Shown piece by piece: positions 20,923-31,616 of a stretch of 64,000 nucleotides of DNA. Source of the stretch: Pseudomonas sp. PDM04 (GTDB lineage Bacteria > Pseudomonadota > Gammaproteobacteria > Pseudomonadales > Pseudomonadaceae); assembly GCF_014851765.1 (NCBI RefSeq), contig NZ_JACVAI010000003.1, forward strand, positions 372,001-436,000, written 5' to 3'. The notes below the pieces were generated by a model that searched no databases, was not told where the DNA came from, and worked only from the letters and a program-made list of their open reading frames with translations. The stretch's first letter is position 1. Each line of letters opens with the position of its first letter. The position numbers and the translations under genes were made by a program.

Positions 20923-20949
20923 AACCCGTTACCTACGCTGAAATACCCG

Positions 20950-20984
20950 CGCCGCGACCGGCCCATGCCGTCGCGGCGTTTTGC
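20950..20984 (+). terminator. secA terminator
   Basis: A GC-rich hairpin (cgccgcgac/gtcgcggcg) is followed by tttt, 27 bases after the secA stop. Confidence 0.8.
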
Positions 20985-21043
20985 CATTTACACCACCGCT
21001 CCTGCCGGGCGGTGCAGACATCATCTAGTTGAGGAGCGCATTC

Positions 21044-22261
21044 ATGGCTGTTGGTCTTGGTCCTTTGCCAACGTTGCACCCGGTTGCCGGTTTTGAACTC
21101 GGTATCGCTTCGGCCGGCATCAAGCGCCCCGGGCGCAAGGATGTCGTGGTCATGCGCTGTGCCGAAGGTTCCACGGTGGCCGGTGTGTTCACCCTGAACG
21201 CTTTCTGTGCAGCCCCGGTGATCCTGGCCAAGCAGCGTGTGCAAGGCCCGGTGCGTTACCTGCTGACCAATACCGGTAATGCCAACGCCGGCACCGGTGA
21301 ACCTGGTCTGGCCGCTGCCGAGCGCACCTGCGCGAAACTCGCCGAACTGACCGGTGTCGATGCCAACCTGGTGCTGCCGTACTCCACCGGCGTGATCGGT
21401 GAGCCGCTGCCGGTCGAGAAAATCGAAGGCGCGTTGCAGGCAGCGCTCGACGACCTGTCGGTCAACAACTGGGAAGCCGCCGCCACCGGCATCATGACCA
21501 CCGACACTCTGCCCAAGGGCGCAAGCCGGCAGTTCCAGCATGACGGCGTGACCATCACCGTCACCGGGATCAGCAAGGGTGCAGGCATGATCCGTCCGAA
21601 CATGGCGACCATGCTCGGCTACATCGCCACCGACGCCAAAGTCGCCCGCGACGTGCTGCAAAACCTGCTGCTCGATGGCGCCAACAAGTCGTTCAACCGC
21701 ATCACCATCGACGGCGATACCTCGACCAACGACTGCTGCATGCTGATCGCGACCGGCCAGGCAGCCTTGCCGGAAATCACCCGCGCCGAGGGCGAGTTGT
21801 TCGCCAAGCTCAAGCAGGCGGTGTTCGAGGTGTGCATGGACGTGGCCCAGGCCATCGTTCGCGATGGCGAAGGCGCGACCAAGTTCGTGACCGTCGAAGT
21901 CAATGGCGGCGCCAACCACCAGGAATGCCTGGACGTGGGCTACACCGTGGCGCACTCGCCGTTGATCAAGACTGCGCTGTTCGCCTCCGACCCGAACTGG
22001 GGCCGCATCCTTGCCGCTGTCGGCCGTGCCGGTGTGCCGGACCTGGAAGTGAGCAAGATCGACGTGTTCCTCGGCGAGGTGTGCATCGCCAGCCGTGGCG
22101 CCCGCGCAGCCACCTACACCGAAGCCCAGGGGGCGGCGGTGATGCAGCAGGAAGAGATCACCATCCGTATCGAACTGGGCCGGGGCGACTGCAGCGAAAC
22201 CATCTGGACCACCGACCTGTCCCACGAGTACGTGAAGATCAACGCTGAGTATCGTACGTAA
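21044..22261 (+). CDS. argJ: Bifunctional ornithine acetyltransferase / N-acetylglutamate synthase
   Basis: A 405-residue enzyme of the recycling arginine pathway. It transfers acetyl from acetylornithine to glutamate. ArgJ cleaves itself into alpha and beta chains at an Ala-Thr bond, and the site is visible in [13 protein letters not shown] (the Thr becomes the beta N-terminal nucleophile). The start MAVGLGPLP has a GAGGAG eight bases upstream, better than an in-frame start five codons earlier. Its position downstream of secA is a Pseudomonas trait. Confidence 0.95.
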   Translation: MAVGLGPLPTLHPVAGFELGIASAGIKRPGRKDVVVMRCAEGSTVAGVFTLNAFCAAPVILAKQRVQGPVRYLLTNTGNANAGTGEPGLAAAERTCAKLAELTGVDANLVLPYSTGVIGEPLPVEKIEGALQAALDDLSVNNWEAAATGIMTTDTLPKGASRQFQHDGVTITVTGISKGAGMIRPNMATMLGYIATDAKVARDVLQNLLLDGANKSFNRITIDGDTSTNDCCMLIATGQAALPEITRAEGELFAKLKQAVFEVCMDVAQAIVRDGEGATKFVTVEVNGGANHQECLDVGYTVAHSPLIKTALFASDPNWGRILAAVGRAGVPDLEVSKIDVFLGEVCIASRGARAATYTEAQGAAVMQQEEITIRIELGRGDCSETIWTTDLSHEYVKINAEYRT

Positions 22262-22273
22262 GACCGGGTGATC

Positions 22274-22341
22274 CCGATCGCGAGCAGGCTCGCTCCCGCA
22301 ATGGACGGTACCCCCTGCGGGAAGGAGCCGCTCGCGATGGC
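22274..22341. repeat. REP pair
   Basis: Inverted REP copies (atcgcgagcaggctcgctcc and ggagccgctcgcgatgg) lie between argJ and the glutathione transferase gene. The right copy lacks part of the core. Confidence 0.7.
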
Positions 22342-22395
22342 CGTTGATCGGCCTTCCACCCGACCTGCTCGTCTCTCTCTTCAAAGGTCCCGAAC

Positions 22396-23028
22396 ATGAG
22401 CCTGCACCTGATCATCGGCGACAAACTGTATTCCTCCTGGTCCCTGCGCGCCGCTCTGGCGCTTGAGCTGACCGGTGCCCCCTATACCGAAGCACTGATC
22501 AAGCTGAACCAGCCGGACACCCGTGAACGCATTCTCAAGCATTCGCCGACCGGCAAGGTCCCGCTGCTGAAAACCGCACACGGCACCGTCGCCGATTCGC
22601 TGGCGATCGGCGAATACCTGGCCGAGCAATTTCCCGACGCCGGGCTCTGGCCCAAGGACACGGCGGCCCGCGCCCAGGCACGTTCGGCGTGTGCGCAGAT
22701 GCATGCCGGGTTTTTCGCCATGCGCGGCAACATGCCGTTCGACCTGAGCCGCGACGCCCCCTTGTCGCCGGTCCCGGCTGACGTGCAGGCAGACGTCGAG
22801 CGCATGCTGGCGTTGTGGGCCGAATGTCGCTCCGTCGCGACGGACGCCGGCCCTTTCCTGTTTGGCCGCGCCACCCTGGCCGATGCCTACTTCGCCCCGA
22901 TTGCCGTGCGCCTGCGCACATACCAGGTGAAGTTGCCGGTGGCCGATGAAGCCTACGTTGAAACGATCTACCAGTGGCCAGCCTTCAAGGCCTGGCAAAA
23001 GGCGGGTCTGGAGGAGGTTGGGCAGTGA
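22396..23028 (+). CDS. Glutathione S-transferase family protein
   Basis: A 210-residue two-domain GST. The thioredoxin-like N-terminal domain starts SLHLIIGDKLYSSWSLRAALAL, with the catalytic Ser/Tyr region in KLYSSWS. The cis-Pro site is GKVPLL and the gamma-glutamyl contact is DSLAIGEYL. The helical C-domain includes TLADAYFAPIAVRL. The substrate is unknown. Its stop overlaps the GTG start of the Nudix gene, so the two are probably co-translated. Confidence 0.88.
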   Translation: MSLHLIIGDKLYSSWSLRAALALELTGAPYTEALIKLNQPDTRERILKHSPTGKVPLLKTAHGTVADSLAIGEYLAEQFPDAGLWPKDTAARAQARSACAQMHAGFFAMRGNMPFDLSRDAPLSPVPADVQADVERMLALWAECRSVATDAGPFLFGRATLADAYFAPIAVRLRTYQVKLPVADEAYVETIYQWPAFKAWQKAGLEEVGQ

Positions 23029-23975
23029 AACGTGTTCATGTCGCCGCAGCGGTCATTCGTGACCCGAACGGCAAGATCCTGATTGCCCGTCGTGCCGATA
23101 CGCAGCACCAGGGCGGTCTGTGGGAATTTCCCGGTGGCAAGGTCGAGGCCGACGAGTCCGTCGAGCGAGCCCTGGCCCGTGAGCTGCATGAGGAGTTGGG
23201 GATAGTGGTGGTCACCGCGCGACCGCTGATCAAGATCCAACACGATTACCCGGACAAGCACGTGTTGCTGGATGTCTGGGAAGTCTCGGACTTCACCGGC
23301 GAGCCCCATGGCGCCGAAGGTCAGCCGCTGGAGTGGGTGGCGCCGCGGGACCTGCCGAACTATGAATTTCCGGCGGCCAATCAACCGATCGTAGCCGCTG
23401 CGCGGTTACCGGCGCAGTACCTGATTACCCCGGAAGACCTGGAAACGCCGGCGTTGCTGCGCGGTATGCAGAAAGCCATTGCCGGCGGCATCAAGCTGAT
23501 CCAGTTGCGGGCGCCCAACGGCTACGATCCGAAATACCGTGACCTGGCGGTGGACGCGGCGGGGCTGTGTGCCGGCAAGGCGCAGTTGATGATCAAGGGG
23601 CCGTTCGAGTGGCTGGGGGATTTCCCGTCGGCCGGTTGGCACATCACCTCGGCCCAGTTGCGCAAATACGCAGCGGCTGGCCGACCGCTGCCGGCGTCGC
23701 GCTGGCTGGCGGCGTCCTGCCACAACGCTGAAGAGCTGGCATTGGCCGAGCAGATGGGGGTGGACTTCGTGACGCTGTCACCGGTGCAGCCGACTCTGAC
23801 TCATCCCGGGGCCGAGCCGCTGGGTTGGGAGCAGGCGTCGAGCTTGATCCAGGGCTTCAGCAAGCCGGTGTTCCTGCTGGGTGGCGTTGGTCCGGCGCAG
23901 CAGCAGAAGGCTTGGGAAACCGGGGCCCAGGGTGTGGCGGGGATTCGGGCGTTCTGGCCGGACTCACAGGGATAG
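23025..23975 (+). CDS. mutT: Nudix hydrolase (MutT type) fused to a ThiE-like domain
   Basis: A 316-residue fusion. Residues 1-130 are a MutT domain with a complete Nudix box starting GGKVEADESVERALARELHE (GX5EX7REUXEEXGU), expected to sanitise 8-oxo-dGTP. Residues 140-316 are a TIM-barrel thiamine-phosphate-synthase-like domain (GIKLIQLRAPN; FVTLSPVQPTLTHPG; LLGGVGPAQQQ). It lacks a clear full thiamine active site. This two-domain form is common in Pseudomonas. The start is a GTG overlapping the GST stop (GTGA). An ATG 51 bases upstream is inside the GST gene and is rejected. Confidence 0.9.
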   Translation: MKRVHVAAAVIRDPNGKILIARRADTQHQGGLWEFPGGKVEADESVERALARELHEELGIVVVTARPLIKIQHDYPDKHVLLDVWEVSDFTGEPHGAEGQPLEWVAPRDLPNYEFPAANQPIVAAARLPAQYLITPEDLETPALLRGMQKAIAGGIKLIQLRAPNGYDPKYRDLAVDAAGLCAGKAQLMIKGPFEWLGDFPSAGWHITSAQLRKYAAAGRPLPASRWLAASCHNAEELALAEQMGVDFVTLSPVQPTLTHPGAEPLGWEQASSLIQGFSKPVFLLGGVGPAQQQKAWETGAQGVAGIRAFWPDSQG

Positions 23976-23978
23976 CGG

Positions 23979-24060
23979 CCGGCCTCATCGCGAGCAGGCT
24001 CGCTCCCACAATGGAGTGTGAACCACTGTGGGAGCGAGCCCGCTCGCGATGAGGGCCTGG
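23979..24060. repeat. REP pair (BIME-like)
   Basis: Two near-perfect inverted REPs face each other: catcgcgagcaggctcgctc and gagcgagcccgctcgcgatg, joined by a short linker. They lie between the convergent ends of mutT and the adenosyltransferase gene, where such structures may act as terminators. Confidence 0.88.
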
Positions 24061-24070
24061 CAGGCGCCAC

Positions 24071-24637
24071 TCAATGCTCAGGCTTCGGCGCCGGCTGCCA
24101 CAGTATCTCGGCCACGCCCTGGCGCCGGGCAATCACCCGCGCTGCCACAAACAACAGATCCGACAGTCGATTGATGTAGGCCAGCCCGACCCCGGCCAGG
24201 GGTTCGAGCGCATTCAAGTGCTGACACCGTCGCTCGGCGCTGCGCGCCAGGCTGCGGCATGCGTGGGCCTGGGCAATCAGCATCGAGCCACCGGGCAGAA
24301 TGAAATTCTCCAGCGGCCCCAGCTCTTCGTTCCACACATCAATCGCTGTTTCCAGGCGCTCGATTTCCGCGAGGTTCAGCGCCTGGTATTCCGGCATCGC
24401 CAATTCGCCCCCCAGGTCGAACAACCGATGCTGACAGGGCGCCAGCACTGCGCTCACTTCGTCCAGGCCCGCCGTCTCCAGCCCGGCGAGCAGCACGCCC
24501 AACTGACTGTTCAACGTGTCCACCTCACCGATCGCCTCGATCCGCGGATGGTCCTTGGGGACGCGACGACCGTCACCCAGTCCGGTCTCGCCTGTGTCGC
24601 CGGTGCGGGTGTAAATCTTCGACAAGCGAAAACCCAT
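24071..24637 (-). CDS. Cob(I)alamin adenosyltransferase, PduO type
   Basis: A 188-residue ATP:corrinoid adenosyltransferase. The ATP-binding N-terminal motif is KIYTRTGDTGETGLGDGRRV. The family signatures FILPGGSMLIAQAHACRSLARSAERR and YINRLSDLLFVAARV are complete. It makes adenosylcobalamin. The gene begins two bases after the stop of the sensor kinase gene, so it is expressed with it. No other cobalamin genes lie nearby. Confidence 0.93.
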   Translation of the reverse strand: MGFRLSKIYTRTGDTGETGLGDGRRVPKDHPRIEAIGEVDTLNSQLGVLLAGLETAGLDEVSAVLAPCQHRLFDLGGELAMPEYQALNLAEIERLETAIDVWNEELGPLENFILPGGSMLIAQAHACRSLARSAERRCQHLNALEPLAGVGLAYINRLSDLLFVAARVIARRQGVAEILWQPAPKPEH

Positions 24638-24639
24638 GG

Positions 24640-26676
24640 TTACCTCGAAAGCTGATTGAGTTCTTGAGAGACGAGCGGGGTGCTCGTCAGGGGCAGGCGC
24701 AAGGTGAAACAGGTGCCTTGGCCCAGGGTCGACTGCACTTCCATCTGGCCCTTGTGGTTGTTGGTGATGATGAAGTATGAAACCGACAGCCCAAGCCCGG
24801 TGCCCTGGCCGATTTCCTTGGTGGTGAAGAACGGCTCGAACGTGCGTTTGCGCACGTTCTCGCTCATGCCGATGCCGTTATCCTCGACCTGGATTTCCGC
24901 CCAGGGTGGATTGAGTCGGGTGCGCAGGATGATCCGTCCCGGCTCGCTGTCATCTTCGCGCTGGTGAATCGCCTGGGCGGCGTTTTTCAGCAGGTTCAGC
25001 AACACTTGCTCGAGCTCGTTGGCGGTGCCGGGCACCGGGCCCAGCGTCGGATCGAACTGACGAATGATCGCCTGGCCCTTGAAGTCGAAGCCGATCGCCA
25101 GGTCGAAATCGTTTCCGGCAATTTCCACGGCCTGGTCGATCAGCGCCGGCAGGTCGCACGGCGCCATCTGCCGGGTGCTGCGGCGGCTGAAACTGAGCAT
25201 GTGGGTGACGATTTTCGCGGCCCGTGCACCGGCCTGCTGTATGCCGTCGAGCAACTGCGGCACTTCGCGGGCCCGCAGGTACTCATTGACCGTATCCAGC
25301 TCGATGCCGATCTGCTCGGCCTGTTCGAGGTTTTTCGGCAGTTCCGTGGACAGGCGCCGGCGAATGTTCTGCACGTTGTGCAGGATCGCTCCCAGCGGAT
25401 TGTTGATTTCGTGAGCCATGCCGGCGGCGAGCCCGCCGACCGAGAGCATTTTTTCCGACTGCACCATCATCTCTTCCAGGGACAGGCGCTGGGTGATGTC
25501 GTCGATCCGGATCACTACGCCGCGCCCGGCGCCGCCCATCAGCGGGTAGAAGGTCAGGGCGTAGTGCTTGGGCTCATCGTCCTTCAGCCAGGTCACGCGC
25601 TCGATCTTCGCCACCGTGTGCTGCTCGACGGTCTGCTTGAGTTGCGGCAGAAACGGCTTGAGCGGTTCGAACGCGAGGAAGATCGGTTGATTCAAGGCTT
25701 CGTCCAGGCGCGTGCCCGAGAGGGCGCTGGCCTCCTGGTTCCATTGAGTCACGTAGAGCTGCTCATCGAGGGCAATCAACGCCGACGGCATGGAGTCGAT
25801 GATGCTGTTGAGGTAGTTCTGGAACCCGGTGAGTTTCTTTTCGATCTTGCTGCGCACCTGGACTTCGAGTTCCAGCTTGCGGTTGGTGTGACGGGTTTCT
25901 TCGGCCAGCCCCTGGGCCTGGTCATAAGCCGCCTGGGAGTCGTCCCGCGCCCGTTTGAGTTGCTGCTCCCGGGCCTCGATGCGCGAGAGCATGGTATTGA
26001 AGGCCTCGGCCAGGCTGCCGATTTCGTCATGATTGCCGCGCGAGGCGCGCAGCGCGTAATTCTCTTCGCGGGTCACCTGCCGCGACAATTCCTCCAGCTG
26101 ATGGATCGGCCGGGTGATCAGGCGCTTGATCTGCCGGGCAATGATCAGCCACAACAGTACGCTGAAGATCAGGATGCCGAGGCTGGCGGTCAGGGTCCCG
26201 GTATAGAACGCCATCGGCAACTCGCTGCTGGCCACCAGCAGCAAATGACCGGGCGCGGTGCCTGGGCGGGGCAGGGTGATCAACTGATTGCTGCGGAACT
26301 CGGTGGCTTGCCAGGCTTCGATGTGGCGATAACGCTCGGGCAACTTGAGTTTGTCGCCATGCTGCAACTGCGCCAGGCGCTCACCCTTGCCGTCATACAG
26401 CGCCGCTGCGCGCAAGGGCGAATAACTGTTGAGCTCGTTGAGCAGGCGTTCGGCACTTTGCGGGGATTGCAGGGCTTCGGACACCAGGCTCGGGTTGGAC
26501 ACCAGCCGGCCGATGGTCTGCAAGGCCTGAGGCGCCATGCTTTCCTGGGAGATGTAGTACGCAGCGCTGATGAAGGTCAGGTTGGCGACCAGCAGAACGG
26601 TGGTCAACAACACCAGCAGGGCAGCCAGCAGTTTCTGGCCGACCGGAAGGTTTTCAAGGCGCTGGCGCAATGGCAT
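24640..26676 (-). CDS. PAS-domain sensor histidine kinase (orphan)
   Basis: A 678-residue membrane kinase. TM1 is at about 17-40, followed by a periplasmic sensor of about 120 residues, TM2 at 163-181, HAMP to about 240, a coiled coil, a PAS domain (about 285-395) and the kinase core. The phospho-acceptor His is residue 422 in AAGMAHEINNPLGAI. The ATPase domain has NLLKNAAQAI (N box), VEDNGIGM (G1) and GTGLGLS (G2). The subclass is like NtrB/PAS kinases. There is no response regulator gene adjacent. The ligand is unknown. Confidence 0.9.
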   Translation of the reverse strand: MPLRQRLENLPVGQKLLAALLVLLTTVLLVANLTFISAAYYISQESMAPQALQTIGRLVSNPSLVSEALQSPQSAERLLNELNSYSPLRAAALYDGKGERLAQLQHGDKLKLPERYRHIEAWQATEFRSNQLITLPRPGTAPGHLLLVASSELPMAFYTGTLTASLGILIFSVLLWLIIARQIKRLITRPIHQLEELSRQVTREENYALRASRGNHDEIGSLAEAFNTMLSRIEAREQQLKRARDDSQAAYDQAQGLAEETRHTNRKLELEVQVRSKIEKKLTGFQNYLNSIIDSMPSALIALDEQLYVTQWNQEASALSGTRLDEALNQPIFLAFEPLKPFLPQLKQTVEQHTVAKIERVTWLKDDEPKHYALTFYPLMGGAGRGVVIRIDDITQRLSLEEMMVQSEKMLSVGGLAAGMAHEINNPLGAILHNVQNIRRRLSTELPKNLEQAEQIGIELDTVNEYLRAREVPQLLDGIQQAGARAAKIVTHMLSFSRRSTRQMAPCDLPALIDQAVEIAGNDFDLAIGFDFKGQAIIRQFDPTLGPVPGTANELEQVLLNLLKNAAQAIHQREDDSEPGRIILRTRLNPPWAEIQVEDNGIGMSENVRKRTFEPFFTTKEIGQGTGLGLSVSYFIITNNHKGQMEVQSTLGQGTCFTLRLPLTSTPLVSQELNQLSR

Positions 26677-26722
26677 CAGTGTGATCGCTGCACAAGGAAC
26701 AAGTGGCCAGCGTAGCCGCTGC

Positions 26723-28266
<1,544 letters not shown>

Positions 28267-28284
28267 CCTCTCAGGCGGGAACCT

Positions 28285-28373
28285 GTGGCAGCGAACCCTG
28301 CTCGCGAAAAGCGGCTTGTCAGTCACCCTTGGTGCTGAATGACGCAACGCTTCGCGAGCGGGCTCGCTGCCAC
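28285..28373. repeat. REP pair (variant core)
   Basis: Inverted copies gtggcagcgaaccctgctcg and gagcgggctcgctgccac differ from the other REPs by gcagcg in place of ggagcg. Together with intervening sequence they form a long imperfect hairpin between yajQ and mscS. Confidence 0.8.
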
Positions 28374-28457
28374 CCACCCCGGTCGTGTGTAACTCGACGG
28401 CATTTTTCTGCCGCTTATCTTTCGTGTGCCGGATGGCCGGAAATCAGGAGAACGTAG

Positions 28458-29300
28458 ATGGACTTGAACGCTGAAGTGGACAACCTGGTCAAGGCGTCCC
28501 AAGCCTGGATCCCGATGATCATGGAGTACGGCAGCCGCGTGTTGCTGGCGATCATCACCCTGGCCATTGGCTGGTGGCTGATCAACAAGGTCACGCAGAA
28601 ACTCGGTGGCCTGCTGGCGCTGCGCAACGCCGACCTGGCGTTGCAAGGCTTTATCAGCAGCCTGGCAAACATCGTGCTCAAGGTGTTGCTGATCGTCAGC
28701 GTGGCTTCGATGATCGGCGTGGAAACCACCTCTTTCGTCGCTGCGATCGGTGCCGCAGGTCTGGCCATTGGTCTGGCGTTGCAGGGCAGCCTGGCGAACT
28801 TCGCCGGTGGCGTGCTGATCCTGCTGTTCCGTCCGTTCCGTATCGGTGACTGGATCGAAGCCCAGGGCGTGGCCGGCACGGTCGACAGCATTCAGATTTT
28901 CCACACAGTGCTGCGCACCGGTGATAACAAGACCATCATCGTGCCCAACGGCAACCTGTCGAACGGCATCATCACCAACACCAACCGTCAACCCACCCGC
29001 AAGGTGGTGTTCGATGTGGGGGTGGATTACGAAGCGGACTTGCAGAAGGCGCGCCAGGTGTTACTGGACCTGGCCAAGGATGAACGCATCCTGACCGAGC
29101 CGGCACCCCAGGCGGTTATTTCTACCCTGGGCGATAGCTCGATTACTGTTTCCCTGCGAGTGTGGGTCAAGACGGCGGATTACTGGGATGTCATGTTCAT
29201 GTTTAATGAACAATCCCGCGATCGATTGAAAGCGGCCGGTATCGATATCCCGTTTCCACAACGTGTGATTCGAGTGGTGCAGGAATCGGCAGTGCAGTAA
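28458..29300 (+). CDS. mscS: Small-conductance mechanosensitive channel
   Basis: A 280-residue MscS channel that opens under membrane tension on osmotic downshock. Three N-terminal helices are seen. The pore-lining TM3 is in AAIGAAGLAIGLALQGSLANFAGG, with the Gly/Ala packing pattern and the kink Gly. The cytoplasmic beta and alpha/beta vestibule follows (FRIGDWIEAQGVAGTVDSI; VPNGNLSNGIITN). The RBS is AGGAG, seven bases before the ATG. It is the same size as E. coli MscS. Confidence 0.94.
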   Translation: MDLNAEVDNLVKASQAWIPMIMEYGSRVLLAIITLAIGWWLINKVTQKLGGLLALRNADLALQGFISSLANIVLKVLLIVSVASMIGVETTSFVAAIGAAGLAIGLALQGSLANFAGGVLILLFRPFRIGDWIEAQGVAGTVDSIQIFHTVLRTGDNKTIIVPNGNLSNGIITNTNRQPTRKVVFDVGVDYEADLQKARQVLLDLAKDERILTEPAPQAVISTLGDSSITVSLRVWVKTADYWDVMFMFNEQSRDRLKAAGIDIPFPQRVIRVVQESAVQ

Positions 29301-29314
29301 GTAACAAACATGTA

Positions 29315-29352
29315 ACAAAAAAGGCCCATCCGAAGATGGGCCTTTTTGTTTG
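29315..29352. terminator. Bidirectional terminator between mscS and oprD
   Basis: The stem aaggcccatc/gatgggcctt with loop cgaa is flanked by A-runs on the left and T-runs on the right. It serves mscS on the plus strand and the porin gene on the minus strand. Confidence 0.92.
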
Positions 29353-29376
29353 TTACCGCAAACTAACTGGATGCGA

Positions 29377-30717
29377 TTACAACAGCGACAGCGGGTAGTC
29401 GACGATCAGACGGAACTCTTTGATATCGCCTTCGCCTTGGTCAGCGTTAGCCTGGTGCCATGCTTGACGAATACGGAAGGAGAGATCTTTTGCCGGGCCA
29501 GTCTGAACAACGTACTTGGCTTCGAAGTTGGTTTCGTTGTGTTTGCCGTCAGCACCGTACAGCGGGTCACCGTTGGATTTACGGTATACGCTGTTGGCCG
29601 CAAGGCCGGTACCGTCGATGTCCCAGCCTTTCACGTAACGGGTCATGAAGCTCAGACCAGGAACGCCGTACTCAGCCATTTTCAGGTCGTAACGGATCTG
29701 GGCAGATTTCTCTTCCGGACCGTTGAAGTCAGAGTACTGGATGGAGTTGGCGAGGAAGATCGAGTCGCCACCACGGTTGTTCTTGCCCACGCCGATGTAG
29801 TCGAACGGCGTATCACCATTGACCTTCTGGAAGGCTACGGTGAGGGTGTGTGCTTTCAGGAACGAGAAAGCAGCCGCCAGGGAGTACGTGGTGTTGCTGA
29901 TGTCGCCAGCTTCGGAGTCACCGGTGTCCGAGGTGCGGTAGATGTTACCGTCCAGGTTCAGGGACTGATCGCCACCCATTGGGATGGTGTAGTTGGCGTT
30001 GGCGTAGTACTGGTTCCAGATGTCTTCCAGCTTGGCGCCGTACAGGGAAACGCTCAGTGCGTCGGTGATGCCATATTTGCCACCGAAGTAGTCGATGGTG
30101 TTGGCTTCGGTGCCGGCGTAGGTTGCAAACAGGCCGCCGTCACGGGAGTTGCGGTCCTGGCTGGTCGACGAGTAGAAGTGACCGGCTTCGAGGTCAAGGT
30201 CTTTGACTTCGCTGCTCTGCAGTTGGAAACCGCTGGCAGTTTGAGGAAGGATACGGGAACCGCCGACAGCGAACACTGGAGCAGTGCTTGGCTGCATGTC
30301 GCCGACTTTCAGCTCGGTTTTCGATACGCGGAATTTAACAGCGCCACCGGCCTTGCCCTGGCTGTCCTGAACGCCGTTGGCGCCTACAGGCATGTTGCCG
30401 GTACCGCCGGTACCGTCGCCACCGTCCAGTTTGATTGCCAGGTAGCCGAAGGCATCAACGCCGACGCCGACAGTGCCCTGGGTGTAACCGGAGCTGAAGT
30501 TGCCCCAGAAACCTTGGGTCCAGTCTTTCTGGTCGTTGCCGCCGTCTTTGTTATTACGGTTGAAGTAGTAGTTGCGCAGCAGGATGTCTGCTTTTGCGTC
30601 TTCAACAAAACCTTTGGCTTCAGCCTGGTCACTTACGAAAGGTGCTGCCGTTGCCACTTGAGTACTGGCGGCTGCTGCAACTGCCAGTGCGATCATGCTC
30701 CACTTCATCACGCGCAT
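29377..30717 (-). CDS. oprD: OprD-family outer-membrane porin
   Basis: A 446-residue substrate-specific porin, the family that takes up basic amino acids and, in P. aeruginosa OprD, carbapenems. The signal peptide is MRVMKWSMIALAVAAAAST to about residue 25. Beta-strand alternation runs through the body, and the C-terminus ends FRLIVDYPLSLL. The RBS is AAAGGAG. Its order next to a HIT gene, slyX, a cold-shock gene and dps resembles the PAO1 oprD neighbourhood. Which paralogue it is (OprD, OprQ or other) needs a tree. Confidence 0.88.
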   Translation of the reverse strand: MRVMKWSMIALAVAAAASTQVATAAPFVSDQAEAKGFVEDAKADILLRNYYFNRNNKDGGNDQKDWTQGFWGNFSSGYTQGTVGVGVDAFGYLAIKLDGGDGTGGTGNMPVGANGVQDSQGKAGGAVKFRVSKTELKVGDMQPSTAPVFAVGGSRILPQTASGFQLQSSEVKDLDLEAGHFYSSTSQDRNSRDGGLFATYAGTEANTIDYFGGKYGITDALSVSLYGAKLEDIWNQYYANANYTIPMGGDQSLNLDGNIYRTSDTGDSEAGDISNTTYSLAAAFSFLKAHTLTVAFQKVNGDTPFDYIGVGKNNRGGDSIFLANSIQYSDFNGPEEKSAQIRYDLKMAEYGVPGLSFMTRYVKGWDIDGTGLAANSVYRKSNGDPLYGADGKHNETNFEAKYVVQTGPAKDLSFRIRQAWHQANADQGEGDIKEFRLIVDYPLSLL

Positions 30718-30869
30718 CGTGATTTGCTCCTTTGGTTTTAGAAGAGTACTGCCGTCCCACCTGTTTTTTTATCTGGGCGGCTCTTTCTTTTTGTGTCGGC
30801 GCAAACTTATATCACGCCGACTCTATTGGCGATACTTGCGTATCTAACCTTTCAGCTTCTTTACGACCC

Positions 30870-30896
30870 TGTCGCAAATGGCTTGGTAGATGTCGC
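30870..30896 (+). promoter_or_regulatory. Possible ArgR half-sites upstream of oprD
   Basis: Two direct copies of TGTCGCAAAT begin at 30870 and 30891, that is, 21 bases apart or two helical turns. Pseudomonas ArgR binds tandem TGTCGC-containing half-sites, and P. aeruginosa oprD is known to be arginine-responsive through ArgR. The trailing AA of the consensus is only partly kept. Confidence 0.45.
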
Positions 30897-31323
30897 AAAT
30901 TTACAGCCCCAATGCAATAGGAATGGCAACTACAGCGCTGTTTTCCAGGGCTTGAGCATCGGTTGAAAAGAGTCCTTGGTGCAGCGTTTGAATCTCCATC
31001 GGGCAACCCTGCCACTGTTTTTATTGCCTTCAGGCTTCCACGTCCGGCGGAGGCTCTGAAGGCGATGTGGGTGTGAATGCAACAAGCGTGCACAAATTGG
31101 CAATTCGCTGTTTTTTTTTCCGAACGCCCGCCCGTTAGCGTAAAAACCTCATAAAACCGGGGGTTACAAGCACCTTTTGAAGGGGCTTGACGCCATGGTT
31201 TGCATCGTGTTCAGCCCAGCCGTTCAGCGACGCGACAACGAAAAACGTTACCGGTTCACCCCTTCAGTGAGTAATTGGCGGATGCCCGACGCACTGAGCG
31301 TAGACGCACTGTGCGGTTTTGGT

Positions 31324-31341
31324 GCAAAAAATATTTTTTGC
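31324..31341. repeat. 18-bp perfect palindrome
   Basis: GCAAAAAATATTTTTTGC is fully self-complementary, in a non-coding region. It could be an operator or a bent AT-rich site. Confidence 0.6.
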
Positions 31342-31616
31342 TGTACCGATTTCACACAGTTGTCGCTGTGGTGAAAAGTGAACAGGCCCCGGTTTCGGGT
31401 CATTTTCGTCTGTTTTGTATGGCGCCCGGTGCTGGAATGGTGCGTCCACAGGAAAAATGTCTCATGCCGGGGCATGGTTTGCCGGGGATCGCCGGGTAGG
31501 AACGTGTTCGTCGTGATGCCGGCGTTATTCGCAGGTATGCTGCCGTCCTGTCGCCTGGCGCGCCGTCTCTCGGGGCGAGCGCTAAGCTGAAATGATCAAG
31601 ACCGGGAGTGCACACA

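Larger units (their letters stand above)
30718..31616. other. Long non-coding stretch between oprD and the HIT gene
   Basis: About 900 bases with no supported protein. The short frames here have no RBS and no family character. The oprD-proximal part should hold its promoter and possible ArgR half-sites (30870-30896). The middle is less GC-rich and contains an 18-bp perfect palindrome (31324-31341) and an imperfect dyad (31350-31376). The right end holds the promoter of the HIT-slyX pair. An unannotated small RNA is possible. Confidence 0.5.

Noticed and set aside
31177..31615. Several 60-75 codon frames between oprD and the HIT gene
   Set aside because: None has a good RBS, they overlap on both strands, and none resembles a known small protein.
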